From NCBI RefSeq assembly GCF_003259435.1, contig NZ_QLMA01000006.1, positions 248,001 through 312,000 of the forward strand: 64,000 nucleotides of DNA. The letters run 5' to 3'. The notes beneath the pieces are model-generated. The model saw nothing but the letters and a program-made list of their open reading frames with translations, was not told where the DNA came from and searched no databases. This stretch comes from Chitinophaga dinghuensis. GTDB lineage: Bacteria; Bacteroidota; Bacteroidia; Chitinophagales; Chitinophagaceae. The translations under genes and the position numbers were made by a program. Each line of letters opens with the position of its first letter. Position 1 is the stretch's first letter. Below, piece after piece: positions 35,196 through 44,038 of the stretch.

Positions 35196-35196
35196 C

Positions 35197-35673
35197 TCAG
35201 AACCATGAGCTGCGTTGCTCTTCTTCAGGGTGCGGAGGCGGCACAATCGCCGCAGTAGAGGAATGGGTAGATTCAGTTACAGGCAATGCAACAACCGGTT
35301 CTTCGGATTGCTGCACTGCCTGGATATTTTTACGGATGGCGCCTTCTACTACTGCGCCTTCCTCTATTTCAAGAATCATGGCATTGACATCCCCCTTTAC
35401 ATAGGCTTTGGTGGTGACATATGCCTTATTGCTGATGTAAACGTCGCCAAACACTTTTCCGTAAATAACCAGATCTGTGGCATACACATGCCCTTTAATA
35501 CTGGCATTCTCACTGATAATTAACTTACCGGTCGTCTTTACATTCCCACGCACATGGCCATCTATACGGCCGGAAATCGTAGCGTCTATACCGCCGTTGA
35601 CAGATACAGACTTTGGAATGCGGAAAGCGCCGGGACGAATCAGGTTACGGAATAAATGTTGAACGTTTATCAC
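35197..35673 (-). CDS. Bactofilin (polymer-forming cytoskeletal protein)
   Basis: The protein has 158 residues. The beta-helical bactofilin core (about 22-118) shows the Gly/Ile ladder: SGRIDGHVRGNVKTTGKLII, then SIKGHVYATDLVIYGKVFGD, then YVKGDVNAMILEIEEGAVVE. The N-terminal 20 and C-terminal 40 residues are disordered-looking. Bactofilins form nucleotide-independent filaments attached to the membrane, with roles in shape, stalks or chromosome arrangement. It starts 9 bp after the actin-like gene, so the two are cotranscribed. Confidence 0.94.
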   Translation of the reverse strand: MINVQHLFRNLIRPGAFRIPKSVSVNGGIDATISGRIDGHVRGNVKTTGKLIISENASIKGHVYATDLVIYGKVFGDVYISNKAYVTTKAYVKGDVNAMILEIEEGAVVEGAIRKNIQAVQQSEEPVVALPVTESTHSSTAAIVPPPHPEEEQRSSWF

Positions 35674-35682
35674 ACAAACAAT

Positions 35683-36774
35683 TTAGAGGTTAATCGGAAT
35701 CGTAGTAGCATCAGCTGCTGGCGTATTGGTAACCGGCGCTGGCTTACTCTCATCCTCAAAATAGGATACAAGGGAACTGGCATTTCCCAAATCCAAACCT
35801 ACACTACGGTGTGGCTTATTATCGGAAATGCGCAGCGAGTTATAAAGATAACCAACACTAACGAGTTTTTCAGGGTCCGGAGCAACTTCTACCGGGATAA
35901 AATCTCTGAATTCTTCCACAAAGGCATCTGTCAGCTCTTTATAATGAGCGCCGCCACCCATCAGGTAAATTTTCTCGCAGGTTTCAAAATCCAGATCTGT
36001 AAAGTATTTACGCATCAGTGGAGATACCACTTCCTTATAATATTGTGTCAGTACGCCTTTCCTCATATCCCGAAGGTCTATGCGCTTACGATTTGTGAAG
36101 ATAGAGCCCTTCATGAAGGCGTCGTCTACCTGATGCTCATTTTTCATCTCCAGATAATGCTTCTGGTTCAATTCACGAGTCAGGTTATTGATCGCGTAAC
36201 GAATACCATGGGAACTGAAACAGGTACGGTGAATAAGGCCGTCGCCAGTAGCCATACCGCCTTCAATGGTGCCAAAACCAAAGCTGATAGCGATAAAGTT
36301 TTCCATTGGTTCCGGAATCGTCTTTTTCAACCCAATAATACCGCCCACAATTTCAGGAATGACTTCATACCGCTCAATATCAAACATCCCTTTTTTAAAG
36401 GAGCCTTTATTGTTAAAGGTTTGAGTATCATAGTCCACCAGGAAATGTCTTTTGCTCAAAAACTGCTCCGCAGCAGCTTTGTAGATGTTGTAGGTAGAAA
36501 ACGGGAAGCCCATGGTGATAGAGATAGGTTGCTGCACCTTATCAATGGTATTCAGCAGGGCTGCCTTAAACAGTATCTCATAGTCTTCCTCCTGCGGTGA
36601 TGCATTCGTCACTCTGCCCGGATTAATACCCCCACGTTTGGCCATGTTACCTACCAGGTACCAGGTCTCGTCTTTTTTAATTTTTAACCCGTTCAATAAA
36701 TCTTTACTGGAGTTTTCGGTGTTCCCAAAGGCGGTCTCAAACACACTGGGGAAGCTGGTTGTAGATACTTTCAT
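35683..36774 (-). CDS. ParM/StbA-like actin-family ATPase, apparently circularly permuted
   Basis: The protein has 363 residues. The actin fold is seen out of normal order. The N-terminus begins directly with TSFPSVFE (7-14) and YLVGNMAKRG (39-48), the segment that follows phosphate-1 in ParM-type actins. A phosphate-2-like motif is ISFGFGTIEGGMATGDG (163-179), the adenosine motif is LMGGGAHYKEL (271-281) and DPEKLVSVGYLYNSL (300-314) is the connect-2 end. The phosphate-1 motif, normally at residue 5-15, is at 325-336 (VGLDLGNASSLV). An in-frame TAA 27 nt before the ATG rules out a missed N-terminal extension. A Pro/Ala-rich tail ends the protein. Confidence 0.85.
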   Translation of the reverse strand: MKVSTTSFPSVFETAFGNTENSSKDLLNGLKIKKDETWYLVGNMAKRGGINPGRVTNASPQEEDYEILFKAALLNTIDKVQQPISITMGFPFSTYNIYKAAAEQFLSKRHFLVDYDTQTFNNKGSFKKGMFDIERYEVIPEIVGGIIGLKKTIPEPMENFIAISFGFGTIEGGMATGDGLIHRTCFSSHGIRYAINNLTRELNQKHYLEMKNEHQVDDAFMKGSIFTNRKRIDLRDMRKGVLTQYYKEVVSPLMRKYFTDLDFETCEKIYLMGGGAHYKELTDAFVEEFRDFIPVEVAPDPEKLVSVGYLYNSLRISDNKPHRSVGLDLGNASSLVSYFEDESKPAPVTNTPAADATTIPINL

Positions 36775-36989
36775 AGCGTTGTGATAATAACAAAATAGAG
36801 ATTAAATTTATGAATGTTCAGGACAAATGGGGATGGCATTCAATGAATTTACACTAAATTTAATACAGGTCATCTGAATTTCAAAATGCCCAACCGTTAG
36901 TTAACCGGATAATAAACGTGTAAGCTATACCGTTATTGTCTGTAGGTCCTGCTCCCTTGCCCATGCTCACTTTTTCCCCCATAAAGTGC

Positions 36990-37343
36990 ATGAAAAAGTT
37001 GTACACAATTCCGCTCTGTCTCCTGCTGGCCTGTAATACCTCCAGTAAGGTCTATACGGCCCCGGCCATGGGCGCCGAATCTAAATTCGATGACGGACTG
37101 AGGCCAGAAAAACATCCCCAATATCTGTTCGATAAAAAGACCATGAAAGACATGAAACGAACAGGTTTGTCCTCTGATTATACCCGAAAAAGAAATACCG
37201 CTCCCACAGCGCCTGTTAAAAAGTCCGCTCCTGCAGCCGATTCCCTGGCACAGTCATCCGATAGCTCACACGCCGCTCCGCCAAATGCTACGCATACTCC
37301 CGTGTCCGATAGTATTCCCACACGTAAAGATTCCATCCAGTAG
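36990..37343 (+). CDS. Small lipoprotein with disordered tail
   Basis: An ATG at 36936 exists, but the ATG at 36990 (MKKLYTIPLCLLLACN) gives a proper lipoprotein signal with lipobox LLAC. The protein has 117 residues. After an ordered-looking FDKKTMKDMKRTG segment, the C-terminal half is rich in Ala, Pro, Ser and Asp and probably disordered. No family is recognised. It is divergent from the actin-like gene and 38 bp before the M1 peptidase gene. Confidence 0.65.
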   Translation: MKKLYTIPLCLLLACNTSSKVYTAPAMGAESKFDDGLRPEKHPQYLFDKKTMKDMKRTGLSSDYTRKRNTAPTAPVKKSAPAADSLAQSSDSSHAAPPNATHTPVSDSIPTRKDSIQ

Positions 37344-37381
37344 CTGCATATTTGTTAATTTTGACTTGCAGACAGAAATAT

Positions 37382-39241
37382 ATGAAGTCAAGATTAATAT
37401 TTATCGTTCTGCTGGGAACTATGTTCCAGCAGGCAACTGCGCAGCAGTTGTATATGCCGAGGAATATCAGGCAGGCATATGTAAACGGAACCCGCAGCAC
37501 TACAGGCGCCCCGGGGCCGAAGTACTGGCAGAACCGCGCCAATTATGATATTAAAGTGTCGTTCGCGCCGAAAAGCAGACTGGTATCGGGCTCTGAAACC
37601 GTTATGTATACTAACAACAGTCCGGATACGTTGCGCAACCTCACCCTCAAACTTTTTCCGAATCTCTACCAGCATGGCAGTATCCGTGGTATGCCTATCG
37701 CTGCCAGTGATATGGGAGATGGAGTTGCTCTCGCAAATGTGAAAGTCAACGGCATTTCGATAGGGAACCTCAAAACCGCTGGTACCAACTTACAGTTGGA
37801 CATCCCCGAAACATTGCCTGGAACTCAATTGAAGCTGGAACTCGATTTTTCCTATACGCTCAATGAAACTTCCCATATCCGCACTGGCATGGTAGATCCA
37901 GGCGCTCATTTTATTGCGTATTTCTTTCCCCGTATAGCCGTATACGATGATATCAACGGCTGGGACAGAATTCCATATATTGGTACTACTGAGTTCTATA
38001 ACGATTTTTGCAATTTTAGTGTAGCCATCACCGTGCCCGGCGATTACCAGGCCTGGGCTACCGGCGACCTGAAAAACGGCCCGGATGTTCTGCAGGCAAA
38101 ATACTTGCAACGCATTGCACAAGCTGAAAAGAACAACGATATTATCACCATCATTGATAATACCGATCTGGCCGCTGGCAATATTACAAAGAACAGTACC
38201 AGCAACACCTGGCATTATGAGGCCAATAATGTGACCGACTTTGTTTTCGCGGTGAGCAATCACTACATCTGGAAATCTTCCAGCGTGGAGGTAGATCCTA
38301 AAACCAAACGCAGAACCCGCGTAGATGCAGTATTTAACCCGCAGCATGAGGACTTCCACGAGGTGCCTTCCTTCGCCAGGAAAACAGTGGAAAGTATGAG
38401 CTATCGCTTTCCTCGTTGGCCTTATCCATATTCCCATGAAACCGTTTTCGACGGCCTGGATCAGATGGAATATCCCATGATGGTCAATGACAATCCACTG
38501 TCCAGTAAAGAACAAACCATCGAACTAACAGACCATGAAATCATGCATACCATGTTTCCTTTTTACATGGGTACCAATGAAACACTGTATGCCTGGATGG
38601 ATGAAGGCTGGGCTACTATCGGTGAGTGGCTGATCTCTCCAATGATTGATTCCACTATCATTGACAATTATGGTATGGCCCCTTATAATACCATTGCTGG
38701 CCGTTCTCAGGACCTGCCTATCATGACTGCCTCCAATCAACTGACGGAATCCTATATGGTGAATTCCTACCCTAAACCAGGATTAGGATATCTCTATGTG
38801 AAAGACTTACTGGGAGACAGTCTTTTCCTGAAAGCATTACACCATTATATCGCTACCTGGAATGGCAAACACCCGCAGCCATATGATTTCTTTAATTGTA
38901 TGAATGCCGGTGCTGGCCGCAATCTGAACTGGTTCTGGAAAAGCTGGTTCTTCGATGATGGTTACCCAGATCTGGCCATTACTTCCGTAAACCAACAAGG
39001 AAAAAATGGTTCCGTAGTGGTGACTTCAATAGGAACCAAACCTATACCTGTTGATCTGACCCTGTACTTCACAGATGGATCTACCCAACAGCTGCACCGG
39101 ACAATCGCCTGTTGGGAGCATGGCGAGAAGACTGTCCGCGTGGACTTTACGTCTCCCAAAAAAATCAGCAAAGTGGTACTGGGAAATACCTGGTCTGCAG
39201 ATGTTGATCCCAGCAATAACGTATATACGATGCCGAAATAA
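37382..39241 (+). CDS. M1 family metallopeptidase (exported)
   Basis: The ATG at 37382 (MKSRLIFIVLLGTMFQQATAQ) gives a signal peptide and is preferred over the ATG at 37352. The protein has 619 residues. The gluzincin site is HEIMH (385-389) with the third zinc ligand Glu408 in AWMDEGWA, 18 residues on. The exopeptidase loop is FDGLDQMEYPM (356-366) in place of GAMEN. The N-terminal beta domain (about 50-220) is of the M1 type. It is likely an aminopeptidase in the periplasm or on the surface. A -7-like TAATTTTG lies at 37356-37363. Confidence 0.92.
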   Translation: MKSRLIFIVLLGTMFQQATAQQLYMPRNIRQAYVNGTRSTTGAPGPKYWQNRANYDIKVSFAPKSRLVSGSETVMYTNNSPDTLRNLTLKLFPNLYQHGSIRGMPIAASDMGDGVALANVKVNGISIGNLKTAGTNLQLDIPETLPGTQLKLELDFSYTLNETSHIRTGMVDPGAHFIAYFFPRIAVYDDINGWDRIPYIGTTEFYNDFCNFSVAITVPGDYQAWATGDLKNGPDVLQAKYLQRIAQAEKNNDIITIIDNTDLAAGNITKNSTSNTWHYEANNVTDFVFAVSNHYIWKSSSVEVDPKTKRRTRVDAVFNPQHEDFHEVPSFARKTVESMSYRFPRWPYPYSHETVFDGLDQMEYPMMVNDNPLSSKEQTIELTDHEIMHTMFPFYMGTNETLYAWMDEGWATIGEWLISPMIDSTIIDNYGMAPYNTIAGRSQDLPIMTASNQLTESYMVNSYPKPGLGYLYVKDLLGDSLFLKALHHYIATWNGKHPQPYDFFNCMNAGAGRNLNWFWKSWFFDDGYPDLAITSVNQQGKNGSVVVTSIGTKPIPVDLTLYFTDGSTQQLHRTIACWEHGEKTVRVDFTSPKKISKVVLGNTWSADVDPSNNVYTMPK

Positions 39242-39270
39242 TATTAGGAGGTGGCAATGCCCCCGGAAAT

Positions 39271-39310
39271 ACAAAGGCGCAAAGAAGGAATCCCTGCTTT
39301 GCGCCTTTGT
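39271..39310. terminator. Bidirectional terminator between M1 peptidase and DUF4249 genes
   Basis: ACAAAGGCGCAAAG (39271-39284) and CTTTGCGCCTTTGT (39297-39310) form a perfect 14-bp stem with a 12-nt loop between two convergent genes. Confidence 0.88.
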
Positions 39311-39329
39311 TGTATAGATGTAGCTTGGT

Positions 39330-40358
39330 TTACAATACGTCGTAATACAATTGATAAAGTATTTGATTCGTACCGCCCACGACTCCCAATCCACCGACTG
39401 TATTATTACGTAACTGTACGGCCTGAATAAGGCTGTTCAATCCGGGATTCCGTTTCACCTTTTCATACGTCAGCAGGAAATCGTAATATTCCTTGGATAC
39501 TGATTTAACGTAAACGAGTACACGTCCTTTGGGTGCAATAGCCTCCACCTGATTAGAACTCAGTGCAGTGGCGTTGATATACAAATTCGTAGTAAATGGT
39601 TTACCGAGTTGGGTAAAGAGGATACTGTTATAATTTTCGTTTAATCCGCCTATCTGGTTATTATCCGCATTCTCATCCTGGGTATAAACAGGGATACGCA
39701 GGTAATCATTGAGGAAGGTAGTATCTTTCGTGATTACCACGCCAGGCTGGTCTTTTACTCGTTCATACAAATCTTCATATTCTGCAACGCTATAACGTAC
39801 ACCATTATACGTAAAGAAAGAATCGAGTTGGGCAGATTGTTTCAGCGCTTCCATGACAATATATTGCCGTTGTCCTGGTTGGGCATGTATCGTGAGATGA
39901 AACTGCAATACCGGCCGGCCGTTCAGAATGGTACGACTGGTATCCAGAAGGTCCACTTTGAAGTTGTTAGGAATAGTAGTGAAGGAAGTAACTGTTCGCA
40001 TGCCAGGTACGTCCACTTTAACCCTGTAAAAGGTATTGGGGTTAAGTTTCACTTTACCTGTATAAACACTCATGCGATTGCTGGTATCTGTACCAAAGCC
40101 GAGTGTTTCTATTAATGAGCTGTCCCGGTTCAGGAGTTGAACAACAGCATCAGGTACGAGGTCAAAAGCATTATCCACACCTGGTTGAACTATTTTGCTT
40201 TTACCAACGCGAATTTCCGCTGTTTGTCCGGCAGTCAGTTCACTATATACCACCACTCTTGGCTGCCCATTGCCCGGCGGTAAAGGGAGTTCAGATTCAC
40301 ATGCGGTCAGCAGCAATATCGATAACACAGTTAAATACATCAAACGCATCTTCATCAA
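39330..40358 (-). CDS. DUF4249 domain lipoprotein
   Basis: The protein has 342 residues with lipobox LTAC (about Cys 19). The DUF4249 pattern is visible: RVVVYSELTAGQTAEIRVGK, VQLLNRDSSLIETLG and FYRVKVDVPGMRTVTSFTTI, with a later QEYYDFLLTYEKVK-like segment (KEYYDFLLTYEKVKRNPG). DUF4249 proteins are encoded next to TonB receptors and may act as their surface partner in place of SusD. The start overlaps the end of the receptor gene by 4 bp, which fits coupled expression. Confidence 0.92.
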   Translation of the reverse strand: MMKMRLMYLTVLSILLLTACESELPLPPGNGQPRVVVYSELTAGQTAEIRVGKSKIVQPGVDNAFDLVPDAVVQLLNRDSSLIETLGFGTDTSNRMSVYTGKVKLNPNTFYRVKVDVPGMRTVTSFTTIPNNFKVDLLDTSRTILNGRPVLQFHLTIHAQPGQRQYIVMEALKQSAQLDSFFTYNGVRYSVAEYEDLYERVKDQPGVVITKDTTFLNDYLRIPVYTQDENADNNQIGGLNENYNSILFTQLGKPFTTNLYINATALSSNQVEAIAPKGRVLVYVKSVSKEYYDFLLTYEKVKRNPGLNSLIQAVQLRNNTVGGLGVVGGTNQILYQLYYDVL

Positions 40359-43075
40359 AATTTAAAGGTGTAATTCAGGTACGGCAAGGTTTTAAATAAG
40401 CTGTACTGGTATAACTGTAACGGATATATCAAGTCATTATTGAAGTAGGAAAACTGGTCAAAGCTCACGATAAACGGATTCGGCCTGTTGTAGATATTGT
40501 ACACACCAGCGCTGATAATATGTTTAAAGCGGGATTTGTTACCCAGATAGATCGTTGTGCCCAGATCCAGGTGGTGAACCGGATGTAGTCGGTAATTATT
40601 CAGCCCTGCAAAGAACGGCAGGTAATTAACCTGGTAGGTGGAGAAAGGAGAATACCTTTCATCCAGGTAACCATTGATATGTCGCGCCCAGTCCAGATCC
40701 GGGTAAATTTGTTGCGGTAGCGTGAAAGGTGCGCCGCTGGCGAATTTCCAGGAAGCGCTGAAAGACCAGTTCGGCTTAAACTGATATTTCATGGCAAGAG
40801 AAAGGGTATGCCGGCGATCCTCTTTGTAAGGAAACCTGCGGCCACCGTTGATACGATCAAATTGTCGCCATGCCCAGGCTAAGGTATAAGCAAATATGCC
40901 TGTAAACCGACCTTTGGTTTTTTCAAGTAAAAACTCTGCACCATAGTTATAACCGGAACCAGCGATTACTTTCTTTTCCCAGAGATCGGAGTTATCGAAT
41001 ATATTGAGTACTGTGTTGGTGGTAACGAGATCGCTGAGTTGTTTGTAATACCCGTCTATACTCATTCTCCAGTCATTGTTCCATTTCTTTCCGTAGGCGA
41101 GACTGTAAGAGTAGGAGCGTTCTGGTTTAATATTTTCTGTGCTGGGCACCCAGAGATCAGTAGGAAGGTTGATTACTGGAGTAGTCAGCTGATGCACGAA
41201 CTGCGTCATAGCTGAATAGCTAGCCTCTATATACTGTTCATGGTTGAACTTCCATCTTACGAGTAAGCGTGGTTGTGCACTGGTGTAGCCTGCGCCTTTC
41301 TGGATCAATGCGCCGAGGTGCAATCCGGGTCTTACTATTAACCTGTCATCCAGGAGCGACATCTGATCTTCCGCATAGAGGTTTAGCTCCGACATAAAAT
41401 ATTTCGGGGCTTCTCTTTTAACGCCAATACCTATGGCAATATTAGTACTGTAGGCCGTAGGAGCGAGGTTATGATAGGTATAACCGCCGCCAAAGGAGAG
41501 TTTATGCGTGTTGTTAATGGTGAACTCTGTCTCATTATTGATGGCCATATCCCTTACTCTTGACACCCCTTGACCCTTTACATACAGCGAGTCATTAAAA
41601 CTCAGCGGGATCATAGAGTTCTGTGTAAAGAGGTTGTAGAAGCGGCTGTAAGTAACGGTGGTATTGGTAAATATACGCGGAGATACAACGCTGGCCCACT
41701 TCAAGGCAGATGTAATATTACTCCAGGAAAAATCATAATCATCAAACAGCAGGATTTTTGGATTATCGCTGGAGATGAGCATTTTGTCCTGGCCTTTATA
41801 GAAGCTCAAATAGAGCCGGTTTTTATCATTAATTACCTGGGTTAATTTCAGGTTGATATCATAGAGGTAATAGTTACCATAGTTTTTAAGGTAGTTATTA
41901 CCATATAAATAATCCACCAGCGAACGTCTGAAGGATAAAGACATGGAGGTACGATCCTTTATAATCGGGCCATCTATTTCCGCGCTTCCGGACAAGGGGC
42001 TGACAACGGCTTTGCCGTGCCATTCTTTCATACTACCATCTTTGGTGCGTATGTCCACTACAGAGGAAAGTCGGCCTCCATAACGGGCCGGAAATGCATC
42101 CTTATAAAGACTAACATCTTTCACAGCATCTCCGTTGAAAATAGAGAAGAGTCCGAACAGGTGACCCGTATGATAAATGGGAACGCCGTCCAGGAGGTAT
42201 AAGTTCTGGTCTGCGCCACCACCGCGGATCAGGAGGTTACTGCTGCTTTCCAGGGAGCTGCCAGCGCCAGGATAGAACTGTAATGATTTCAGGACATCTT
42301 TTTCTCCCAGCAAGGTAGGAAAGCTGCTGAGATAGGAGAGTGGCATATTGATGTAGCCGGCATGCAATACGATCGAATCTTCTGTTCCGGCATTTACGAC
42401 CACTGGTTGTAAGAAATTTCGGGCGGAGAGATAAATATCCAGTTGGCCTTCGTCCGGTGGAGGAAGTTTTTGCTGAACAGGTTCATATCCCACATGGGAG
42501 AAGACGATGAGGTTACAGGTATCGGGTACTTGCAAAGTATAGAATCCGAAGGCGTTGCTGACTGTTCCGCGGCGGGTGATAGGATCATAGATGGAGGCCC
42601 CGATGATGACCTCTTTACTGTTTTCCTCCCTAACGAAGCCGCTGAGTGTGTAGTATTGTGTCTGCGAGGATTCCCGCAGCAGGAAAATTTTTCCATTAAC
42701 AGCGGCTGCCTGGATACCAGTACCTTGGAGTATGGCGTTTAGGACGGTGCCGGTGGTTTTTTCAGTACCATGCAACTGTACTTTTTTGTTTAAGTGCAGA
42801 AAGCTGGAGCTGTAGGAGATGGCAATGCCGGTGGTGCGTTGTATTTCCTGTATAAAGGAAAGAATGGTACCCTGTGAGTGGTCGGGCGTGAAGGGACGGC
42901 TTAAAATAGAATCGCTACTGTGCTGGGATTGGGCTTTAAAGCCTGCCAGCATCAGTAGCAATAATATTAACGCAGTATACGTCGGTAGGGGCTGTCGTTT
43001 TACATTTTTATTGGCTGATGACAATAGAATCGCCTTCTTGCCTGTATTTAAAGCCCAGCAATAGTTGTAGTTCAT
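40355..43075 (-). CDS. TonB-dependent receptor with STN signalling domain
   Basis: The protein has 906 residues. The only usable start, ATG 43075, overlaps fecR by 68 bp and places about 28 residues before the signal helix (TALILLLLMLAGFKAQSQ). A STN domain (about 60-128: ILSFIQEIQRTTGIAISYSS) comes next, then CarboxypepD_reg-like (LSGFVREENSKEVIIGASIY), a plug with LLIRGGGADQNLYLLDGVPI and the barrel. The STN domain contacts FecR in the periplasm to report substrate binding. No SusD is present; the DUF4249 lipoprotein follows. The cargo could be a peptide, siderophore or oligosaccharide. Confidence 0.93.
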   Translation of the reverse strand: MNYNYCWALNTGKKAILLSSANKNVKRQPLPTYTALILLLLMLAGFKAQSQHSSDSILSRPFTPDHSQGTILSFIQEIQRTTGIAISYSSSFLHLNKKVQLHGTEKTTGTVLNAILQGTGIQAAAVNGKIFLLRESSQTQYYTLSGFVREENSKEVIIGASIYDPITRRGTVSNAFGFYTLQVPDTCNLIVFSHVGYEPVQQKLPPPDEGQLDIYLSARNFLQPVVVNAGTEDSIVLHAGYINMPLSYLSSFPTLLGEKDVLKSLQFYPGAGSSLESSSNLLIRGGGADQNLYLLDGVPIYHTGHLFGLFSIFNGDAVKDVSLYKDAFPARYGGRLSSVVDIRTKDGSMKEWHGKAVVSPLSGSAEIDGPIIKDRTSMSLSFRRSLVDYLYGNNYLKNYGNYYLYDINLKLTQVINDKNRLYLSFYKGQDKMLISSDNPKILLFDDYDFSWSNITSALKWASVVSPRIFTNTTVTYSRFYNLFTQNSMIPLSFNDSLYVKGQGVSRVRDMAINNETEFTINNTHKLSFGGGYTYHNLAPTAYSTNIAIGIGVKREAPKYFMSELNLYAEDQMSLLDDRLIVRPGLHLGALIQKGAGYTSAQPRLLVRWKFNHEQYIEASYSAMTQFVHQLTTPVINLPTDLWVPSTENIKPERSYSYSLAYGKKWNNDWRMSIDGYYKQLSDLVTTNTVLNIFDNSDLWEKKVIAGSGYNYGAEFLLEKTKGRFTGIFAYTLAWAWRQFDRINGGRRFPYKEDRRHTLSLAMKYQFKPNWSFSASWKFASGAPFTLPQQIYPDLDWARHINGYLDERYSPFSTYQVNYLPFFAGLNNYRLHPVHHLDLGTTIYLGNKSRFKHIISAGVYNIYNRPNPFIVSFDQFSYFNNDLIYPLQLYQYSLFKTLPYLNYTFKF

Positions 43076-43985
43076 TTAATGCAGCATCACAGGACTGGTT
43101 CCGGAAGCTGATTGTTGCTTTTTGTTTGGCAGCTGTATTCCGGTAACTTTCTTCTATCCTGATTTCTTTGCCGTAAAAGTCGGCTAATTGTGGCACAATA
43201 TCAACTAAAGTCTGATCATTAAATTGTAATGTTCCTGTTTTCCATGCCAGGAAGTTAGGATTATCATTGTCTATTGCGGAAACCTGTCCGTTTTTAATGA
43301 TTCCTTTTCGGCCACTGGTAAGGATAACAGCATCTTCTTCTCCCATTCTACTCAGTTTCACTTTACCTTCTGTAACTACAACGATGGTAGATGAGTCGGA
43401 GGTTTCTACCGCGAAGGAGGTACCTAGTACTTCTACTACGGCATTGTCGGGCGTTTTAACGAGGAAAGGACGGGCAGCATCTGTGGTGATTTCGAAATAG
43501 GCTTCACCGAGCAGGTTTACTACGCGTTTATTTCCTTCGTAGTTGTCTGTATATTTCAGGCTGGAACCCGGGCGCAGTGTAACGGTGGAGTGGTCGTCCA
43601 ATTGGAGCGCACGGATTTTACCTTCATTGGCAGCGATTTCTTTCAGGCCATGGGAACGGGAGGGCGATTCCAGCATCCACCAGGCGGCAGCTGTTAATAC
43701 TACCAGAACGGCAGCTGCAGCAGCAAACTTCCAACGCATAGGGCGGATGCGGGCAGTTTCCTGTTGTACAGGTCGGACGGCTGCATCTACCTTAGCCCAA
43801 GCGGCGCTGGCATTGTATTGCCTTTTTAAAGGCTGTACTTTACTGTCGTTCCAGATTTTGGAGAGTTGCTCAAACTCTGCCTGATTCTCCTTATTCTCCA
43901 ACCATTTGCTCAATTCAAGGTTCTCGTCAGGGGAAATCTGACCGGACAGTTTTTTCGTGATCAGTTCATAATTAGTAGGTTCCAT
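43008..43985 (-). CDS. FecR-family anti-sigma factor/regulator
   Basis: The protein has 325 residues. The cytosolic N-terminal part (about 1-82) contains LSKWLENKENQAEFEQLSKI. One membrane helix (about 86-105: FAAAAAVLVVLTAAAWWML) is followed by the periplasmic FecR domain (IRALQLDDHSTVTLRPGSSL; RVVNLLGEAYFEITTDAARP; VEVLGTSFAVET) and a C-terminal DUF4974-like part. It transmits the receptor signal to the ECF sigma factor encoded 53 bp upstream. The receptor start codon lies 68 bp inside its 3' end. Confidence 0.95.
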   Translation of the reverse strand: MEPTNYELITKKLSGQISPDENLELSKWLENKENQAEFEQLSKIWNDSKVQPLKRQYNASAAWAKVDAAVRPVQQETARIRPMRWKFAAAAAVLVVLTAAAWWMLESPSRSHGLKEIAANEGKIRALQLDDHSTVTLRPGSSLKYTDNYEGNKRVVNLLGEAYFEITTDAARPFLVKTPDNAVVEVLGTSFAVETSDSSTIVVVTEGKVKLSRMGEEDAVILTSGRKGIIKNGQVSAIDNDNPNFLAWKTGTLQFNDQTLVDIVPQLADFYGKEIRIEESYRNTAAKQKATISFRNQSCDAALNELQLLLGFKYRQEGDSIVISQ

Positions 43986-44038
43986 AAACTACAGTGTACT
44001 CTATCTTTAAAACGTCAGGGATACCCTTTCCCCTCTAT

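Noticed and set aside
35656..36600. 314-residue open frame on the plus strand opposite the actin-like gene
   Set aside because: Its translation is low-complexity, has no family features, and the minus strand frame has clear actin and bactofilin motifs. It is a shadow frame.
37790..38515. 241-residue open frame on the minus strand opposite the M1 peptidase
   Set aside because: The plus strand carries HEIMH and the other M1 marks; the antisense frame shows no domain.
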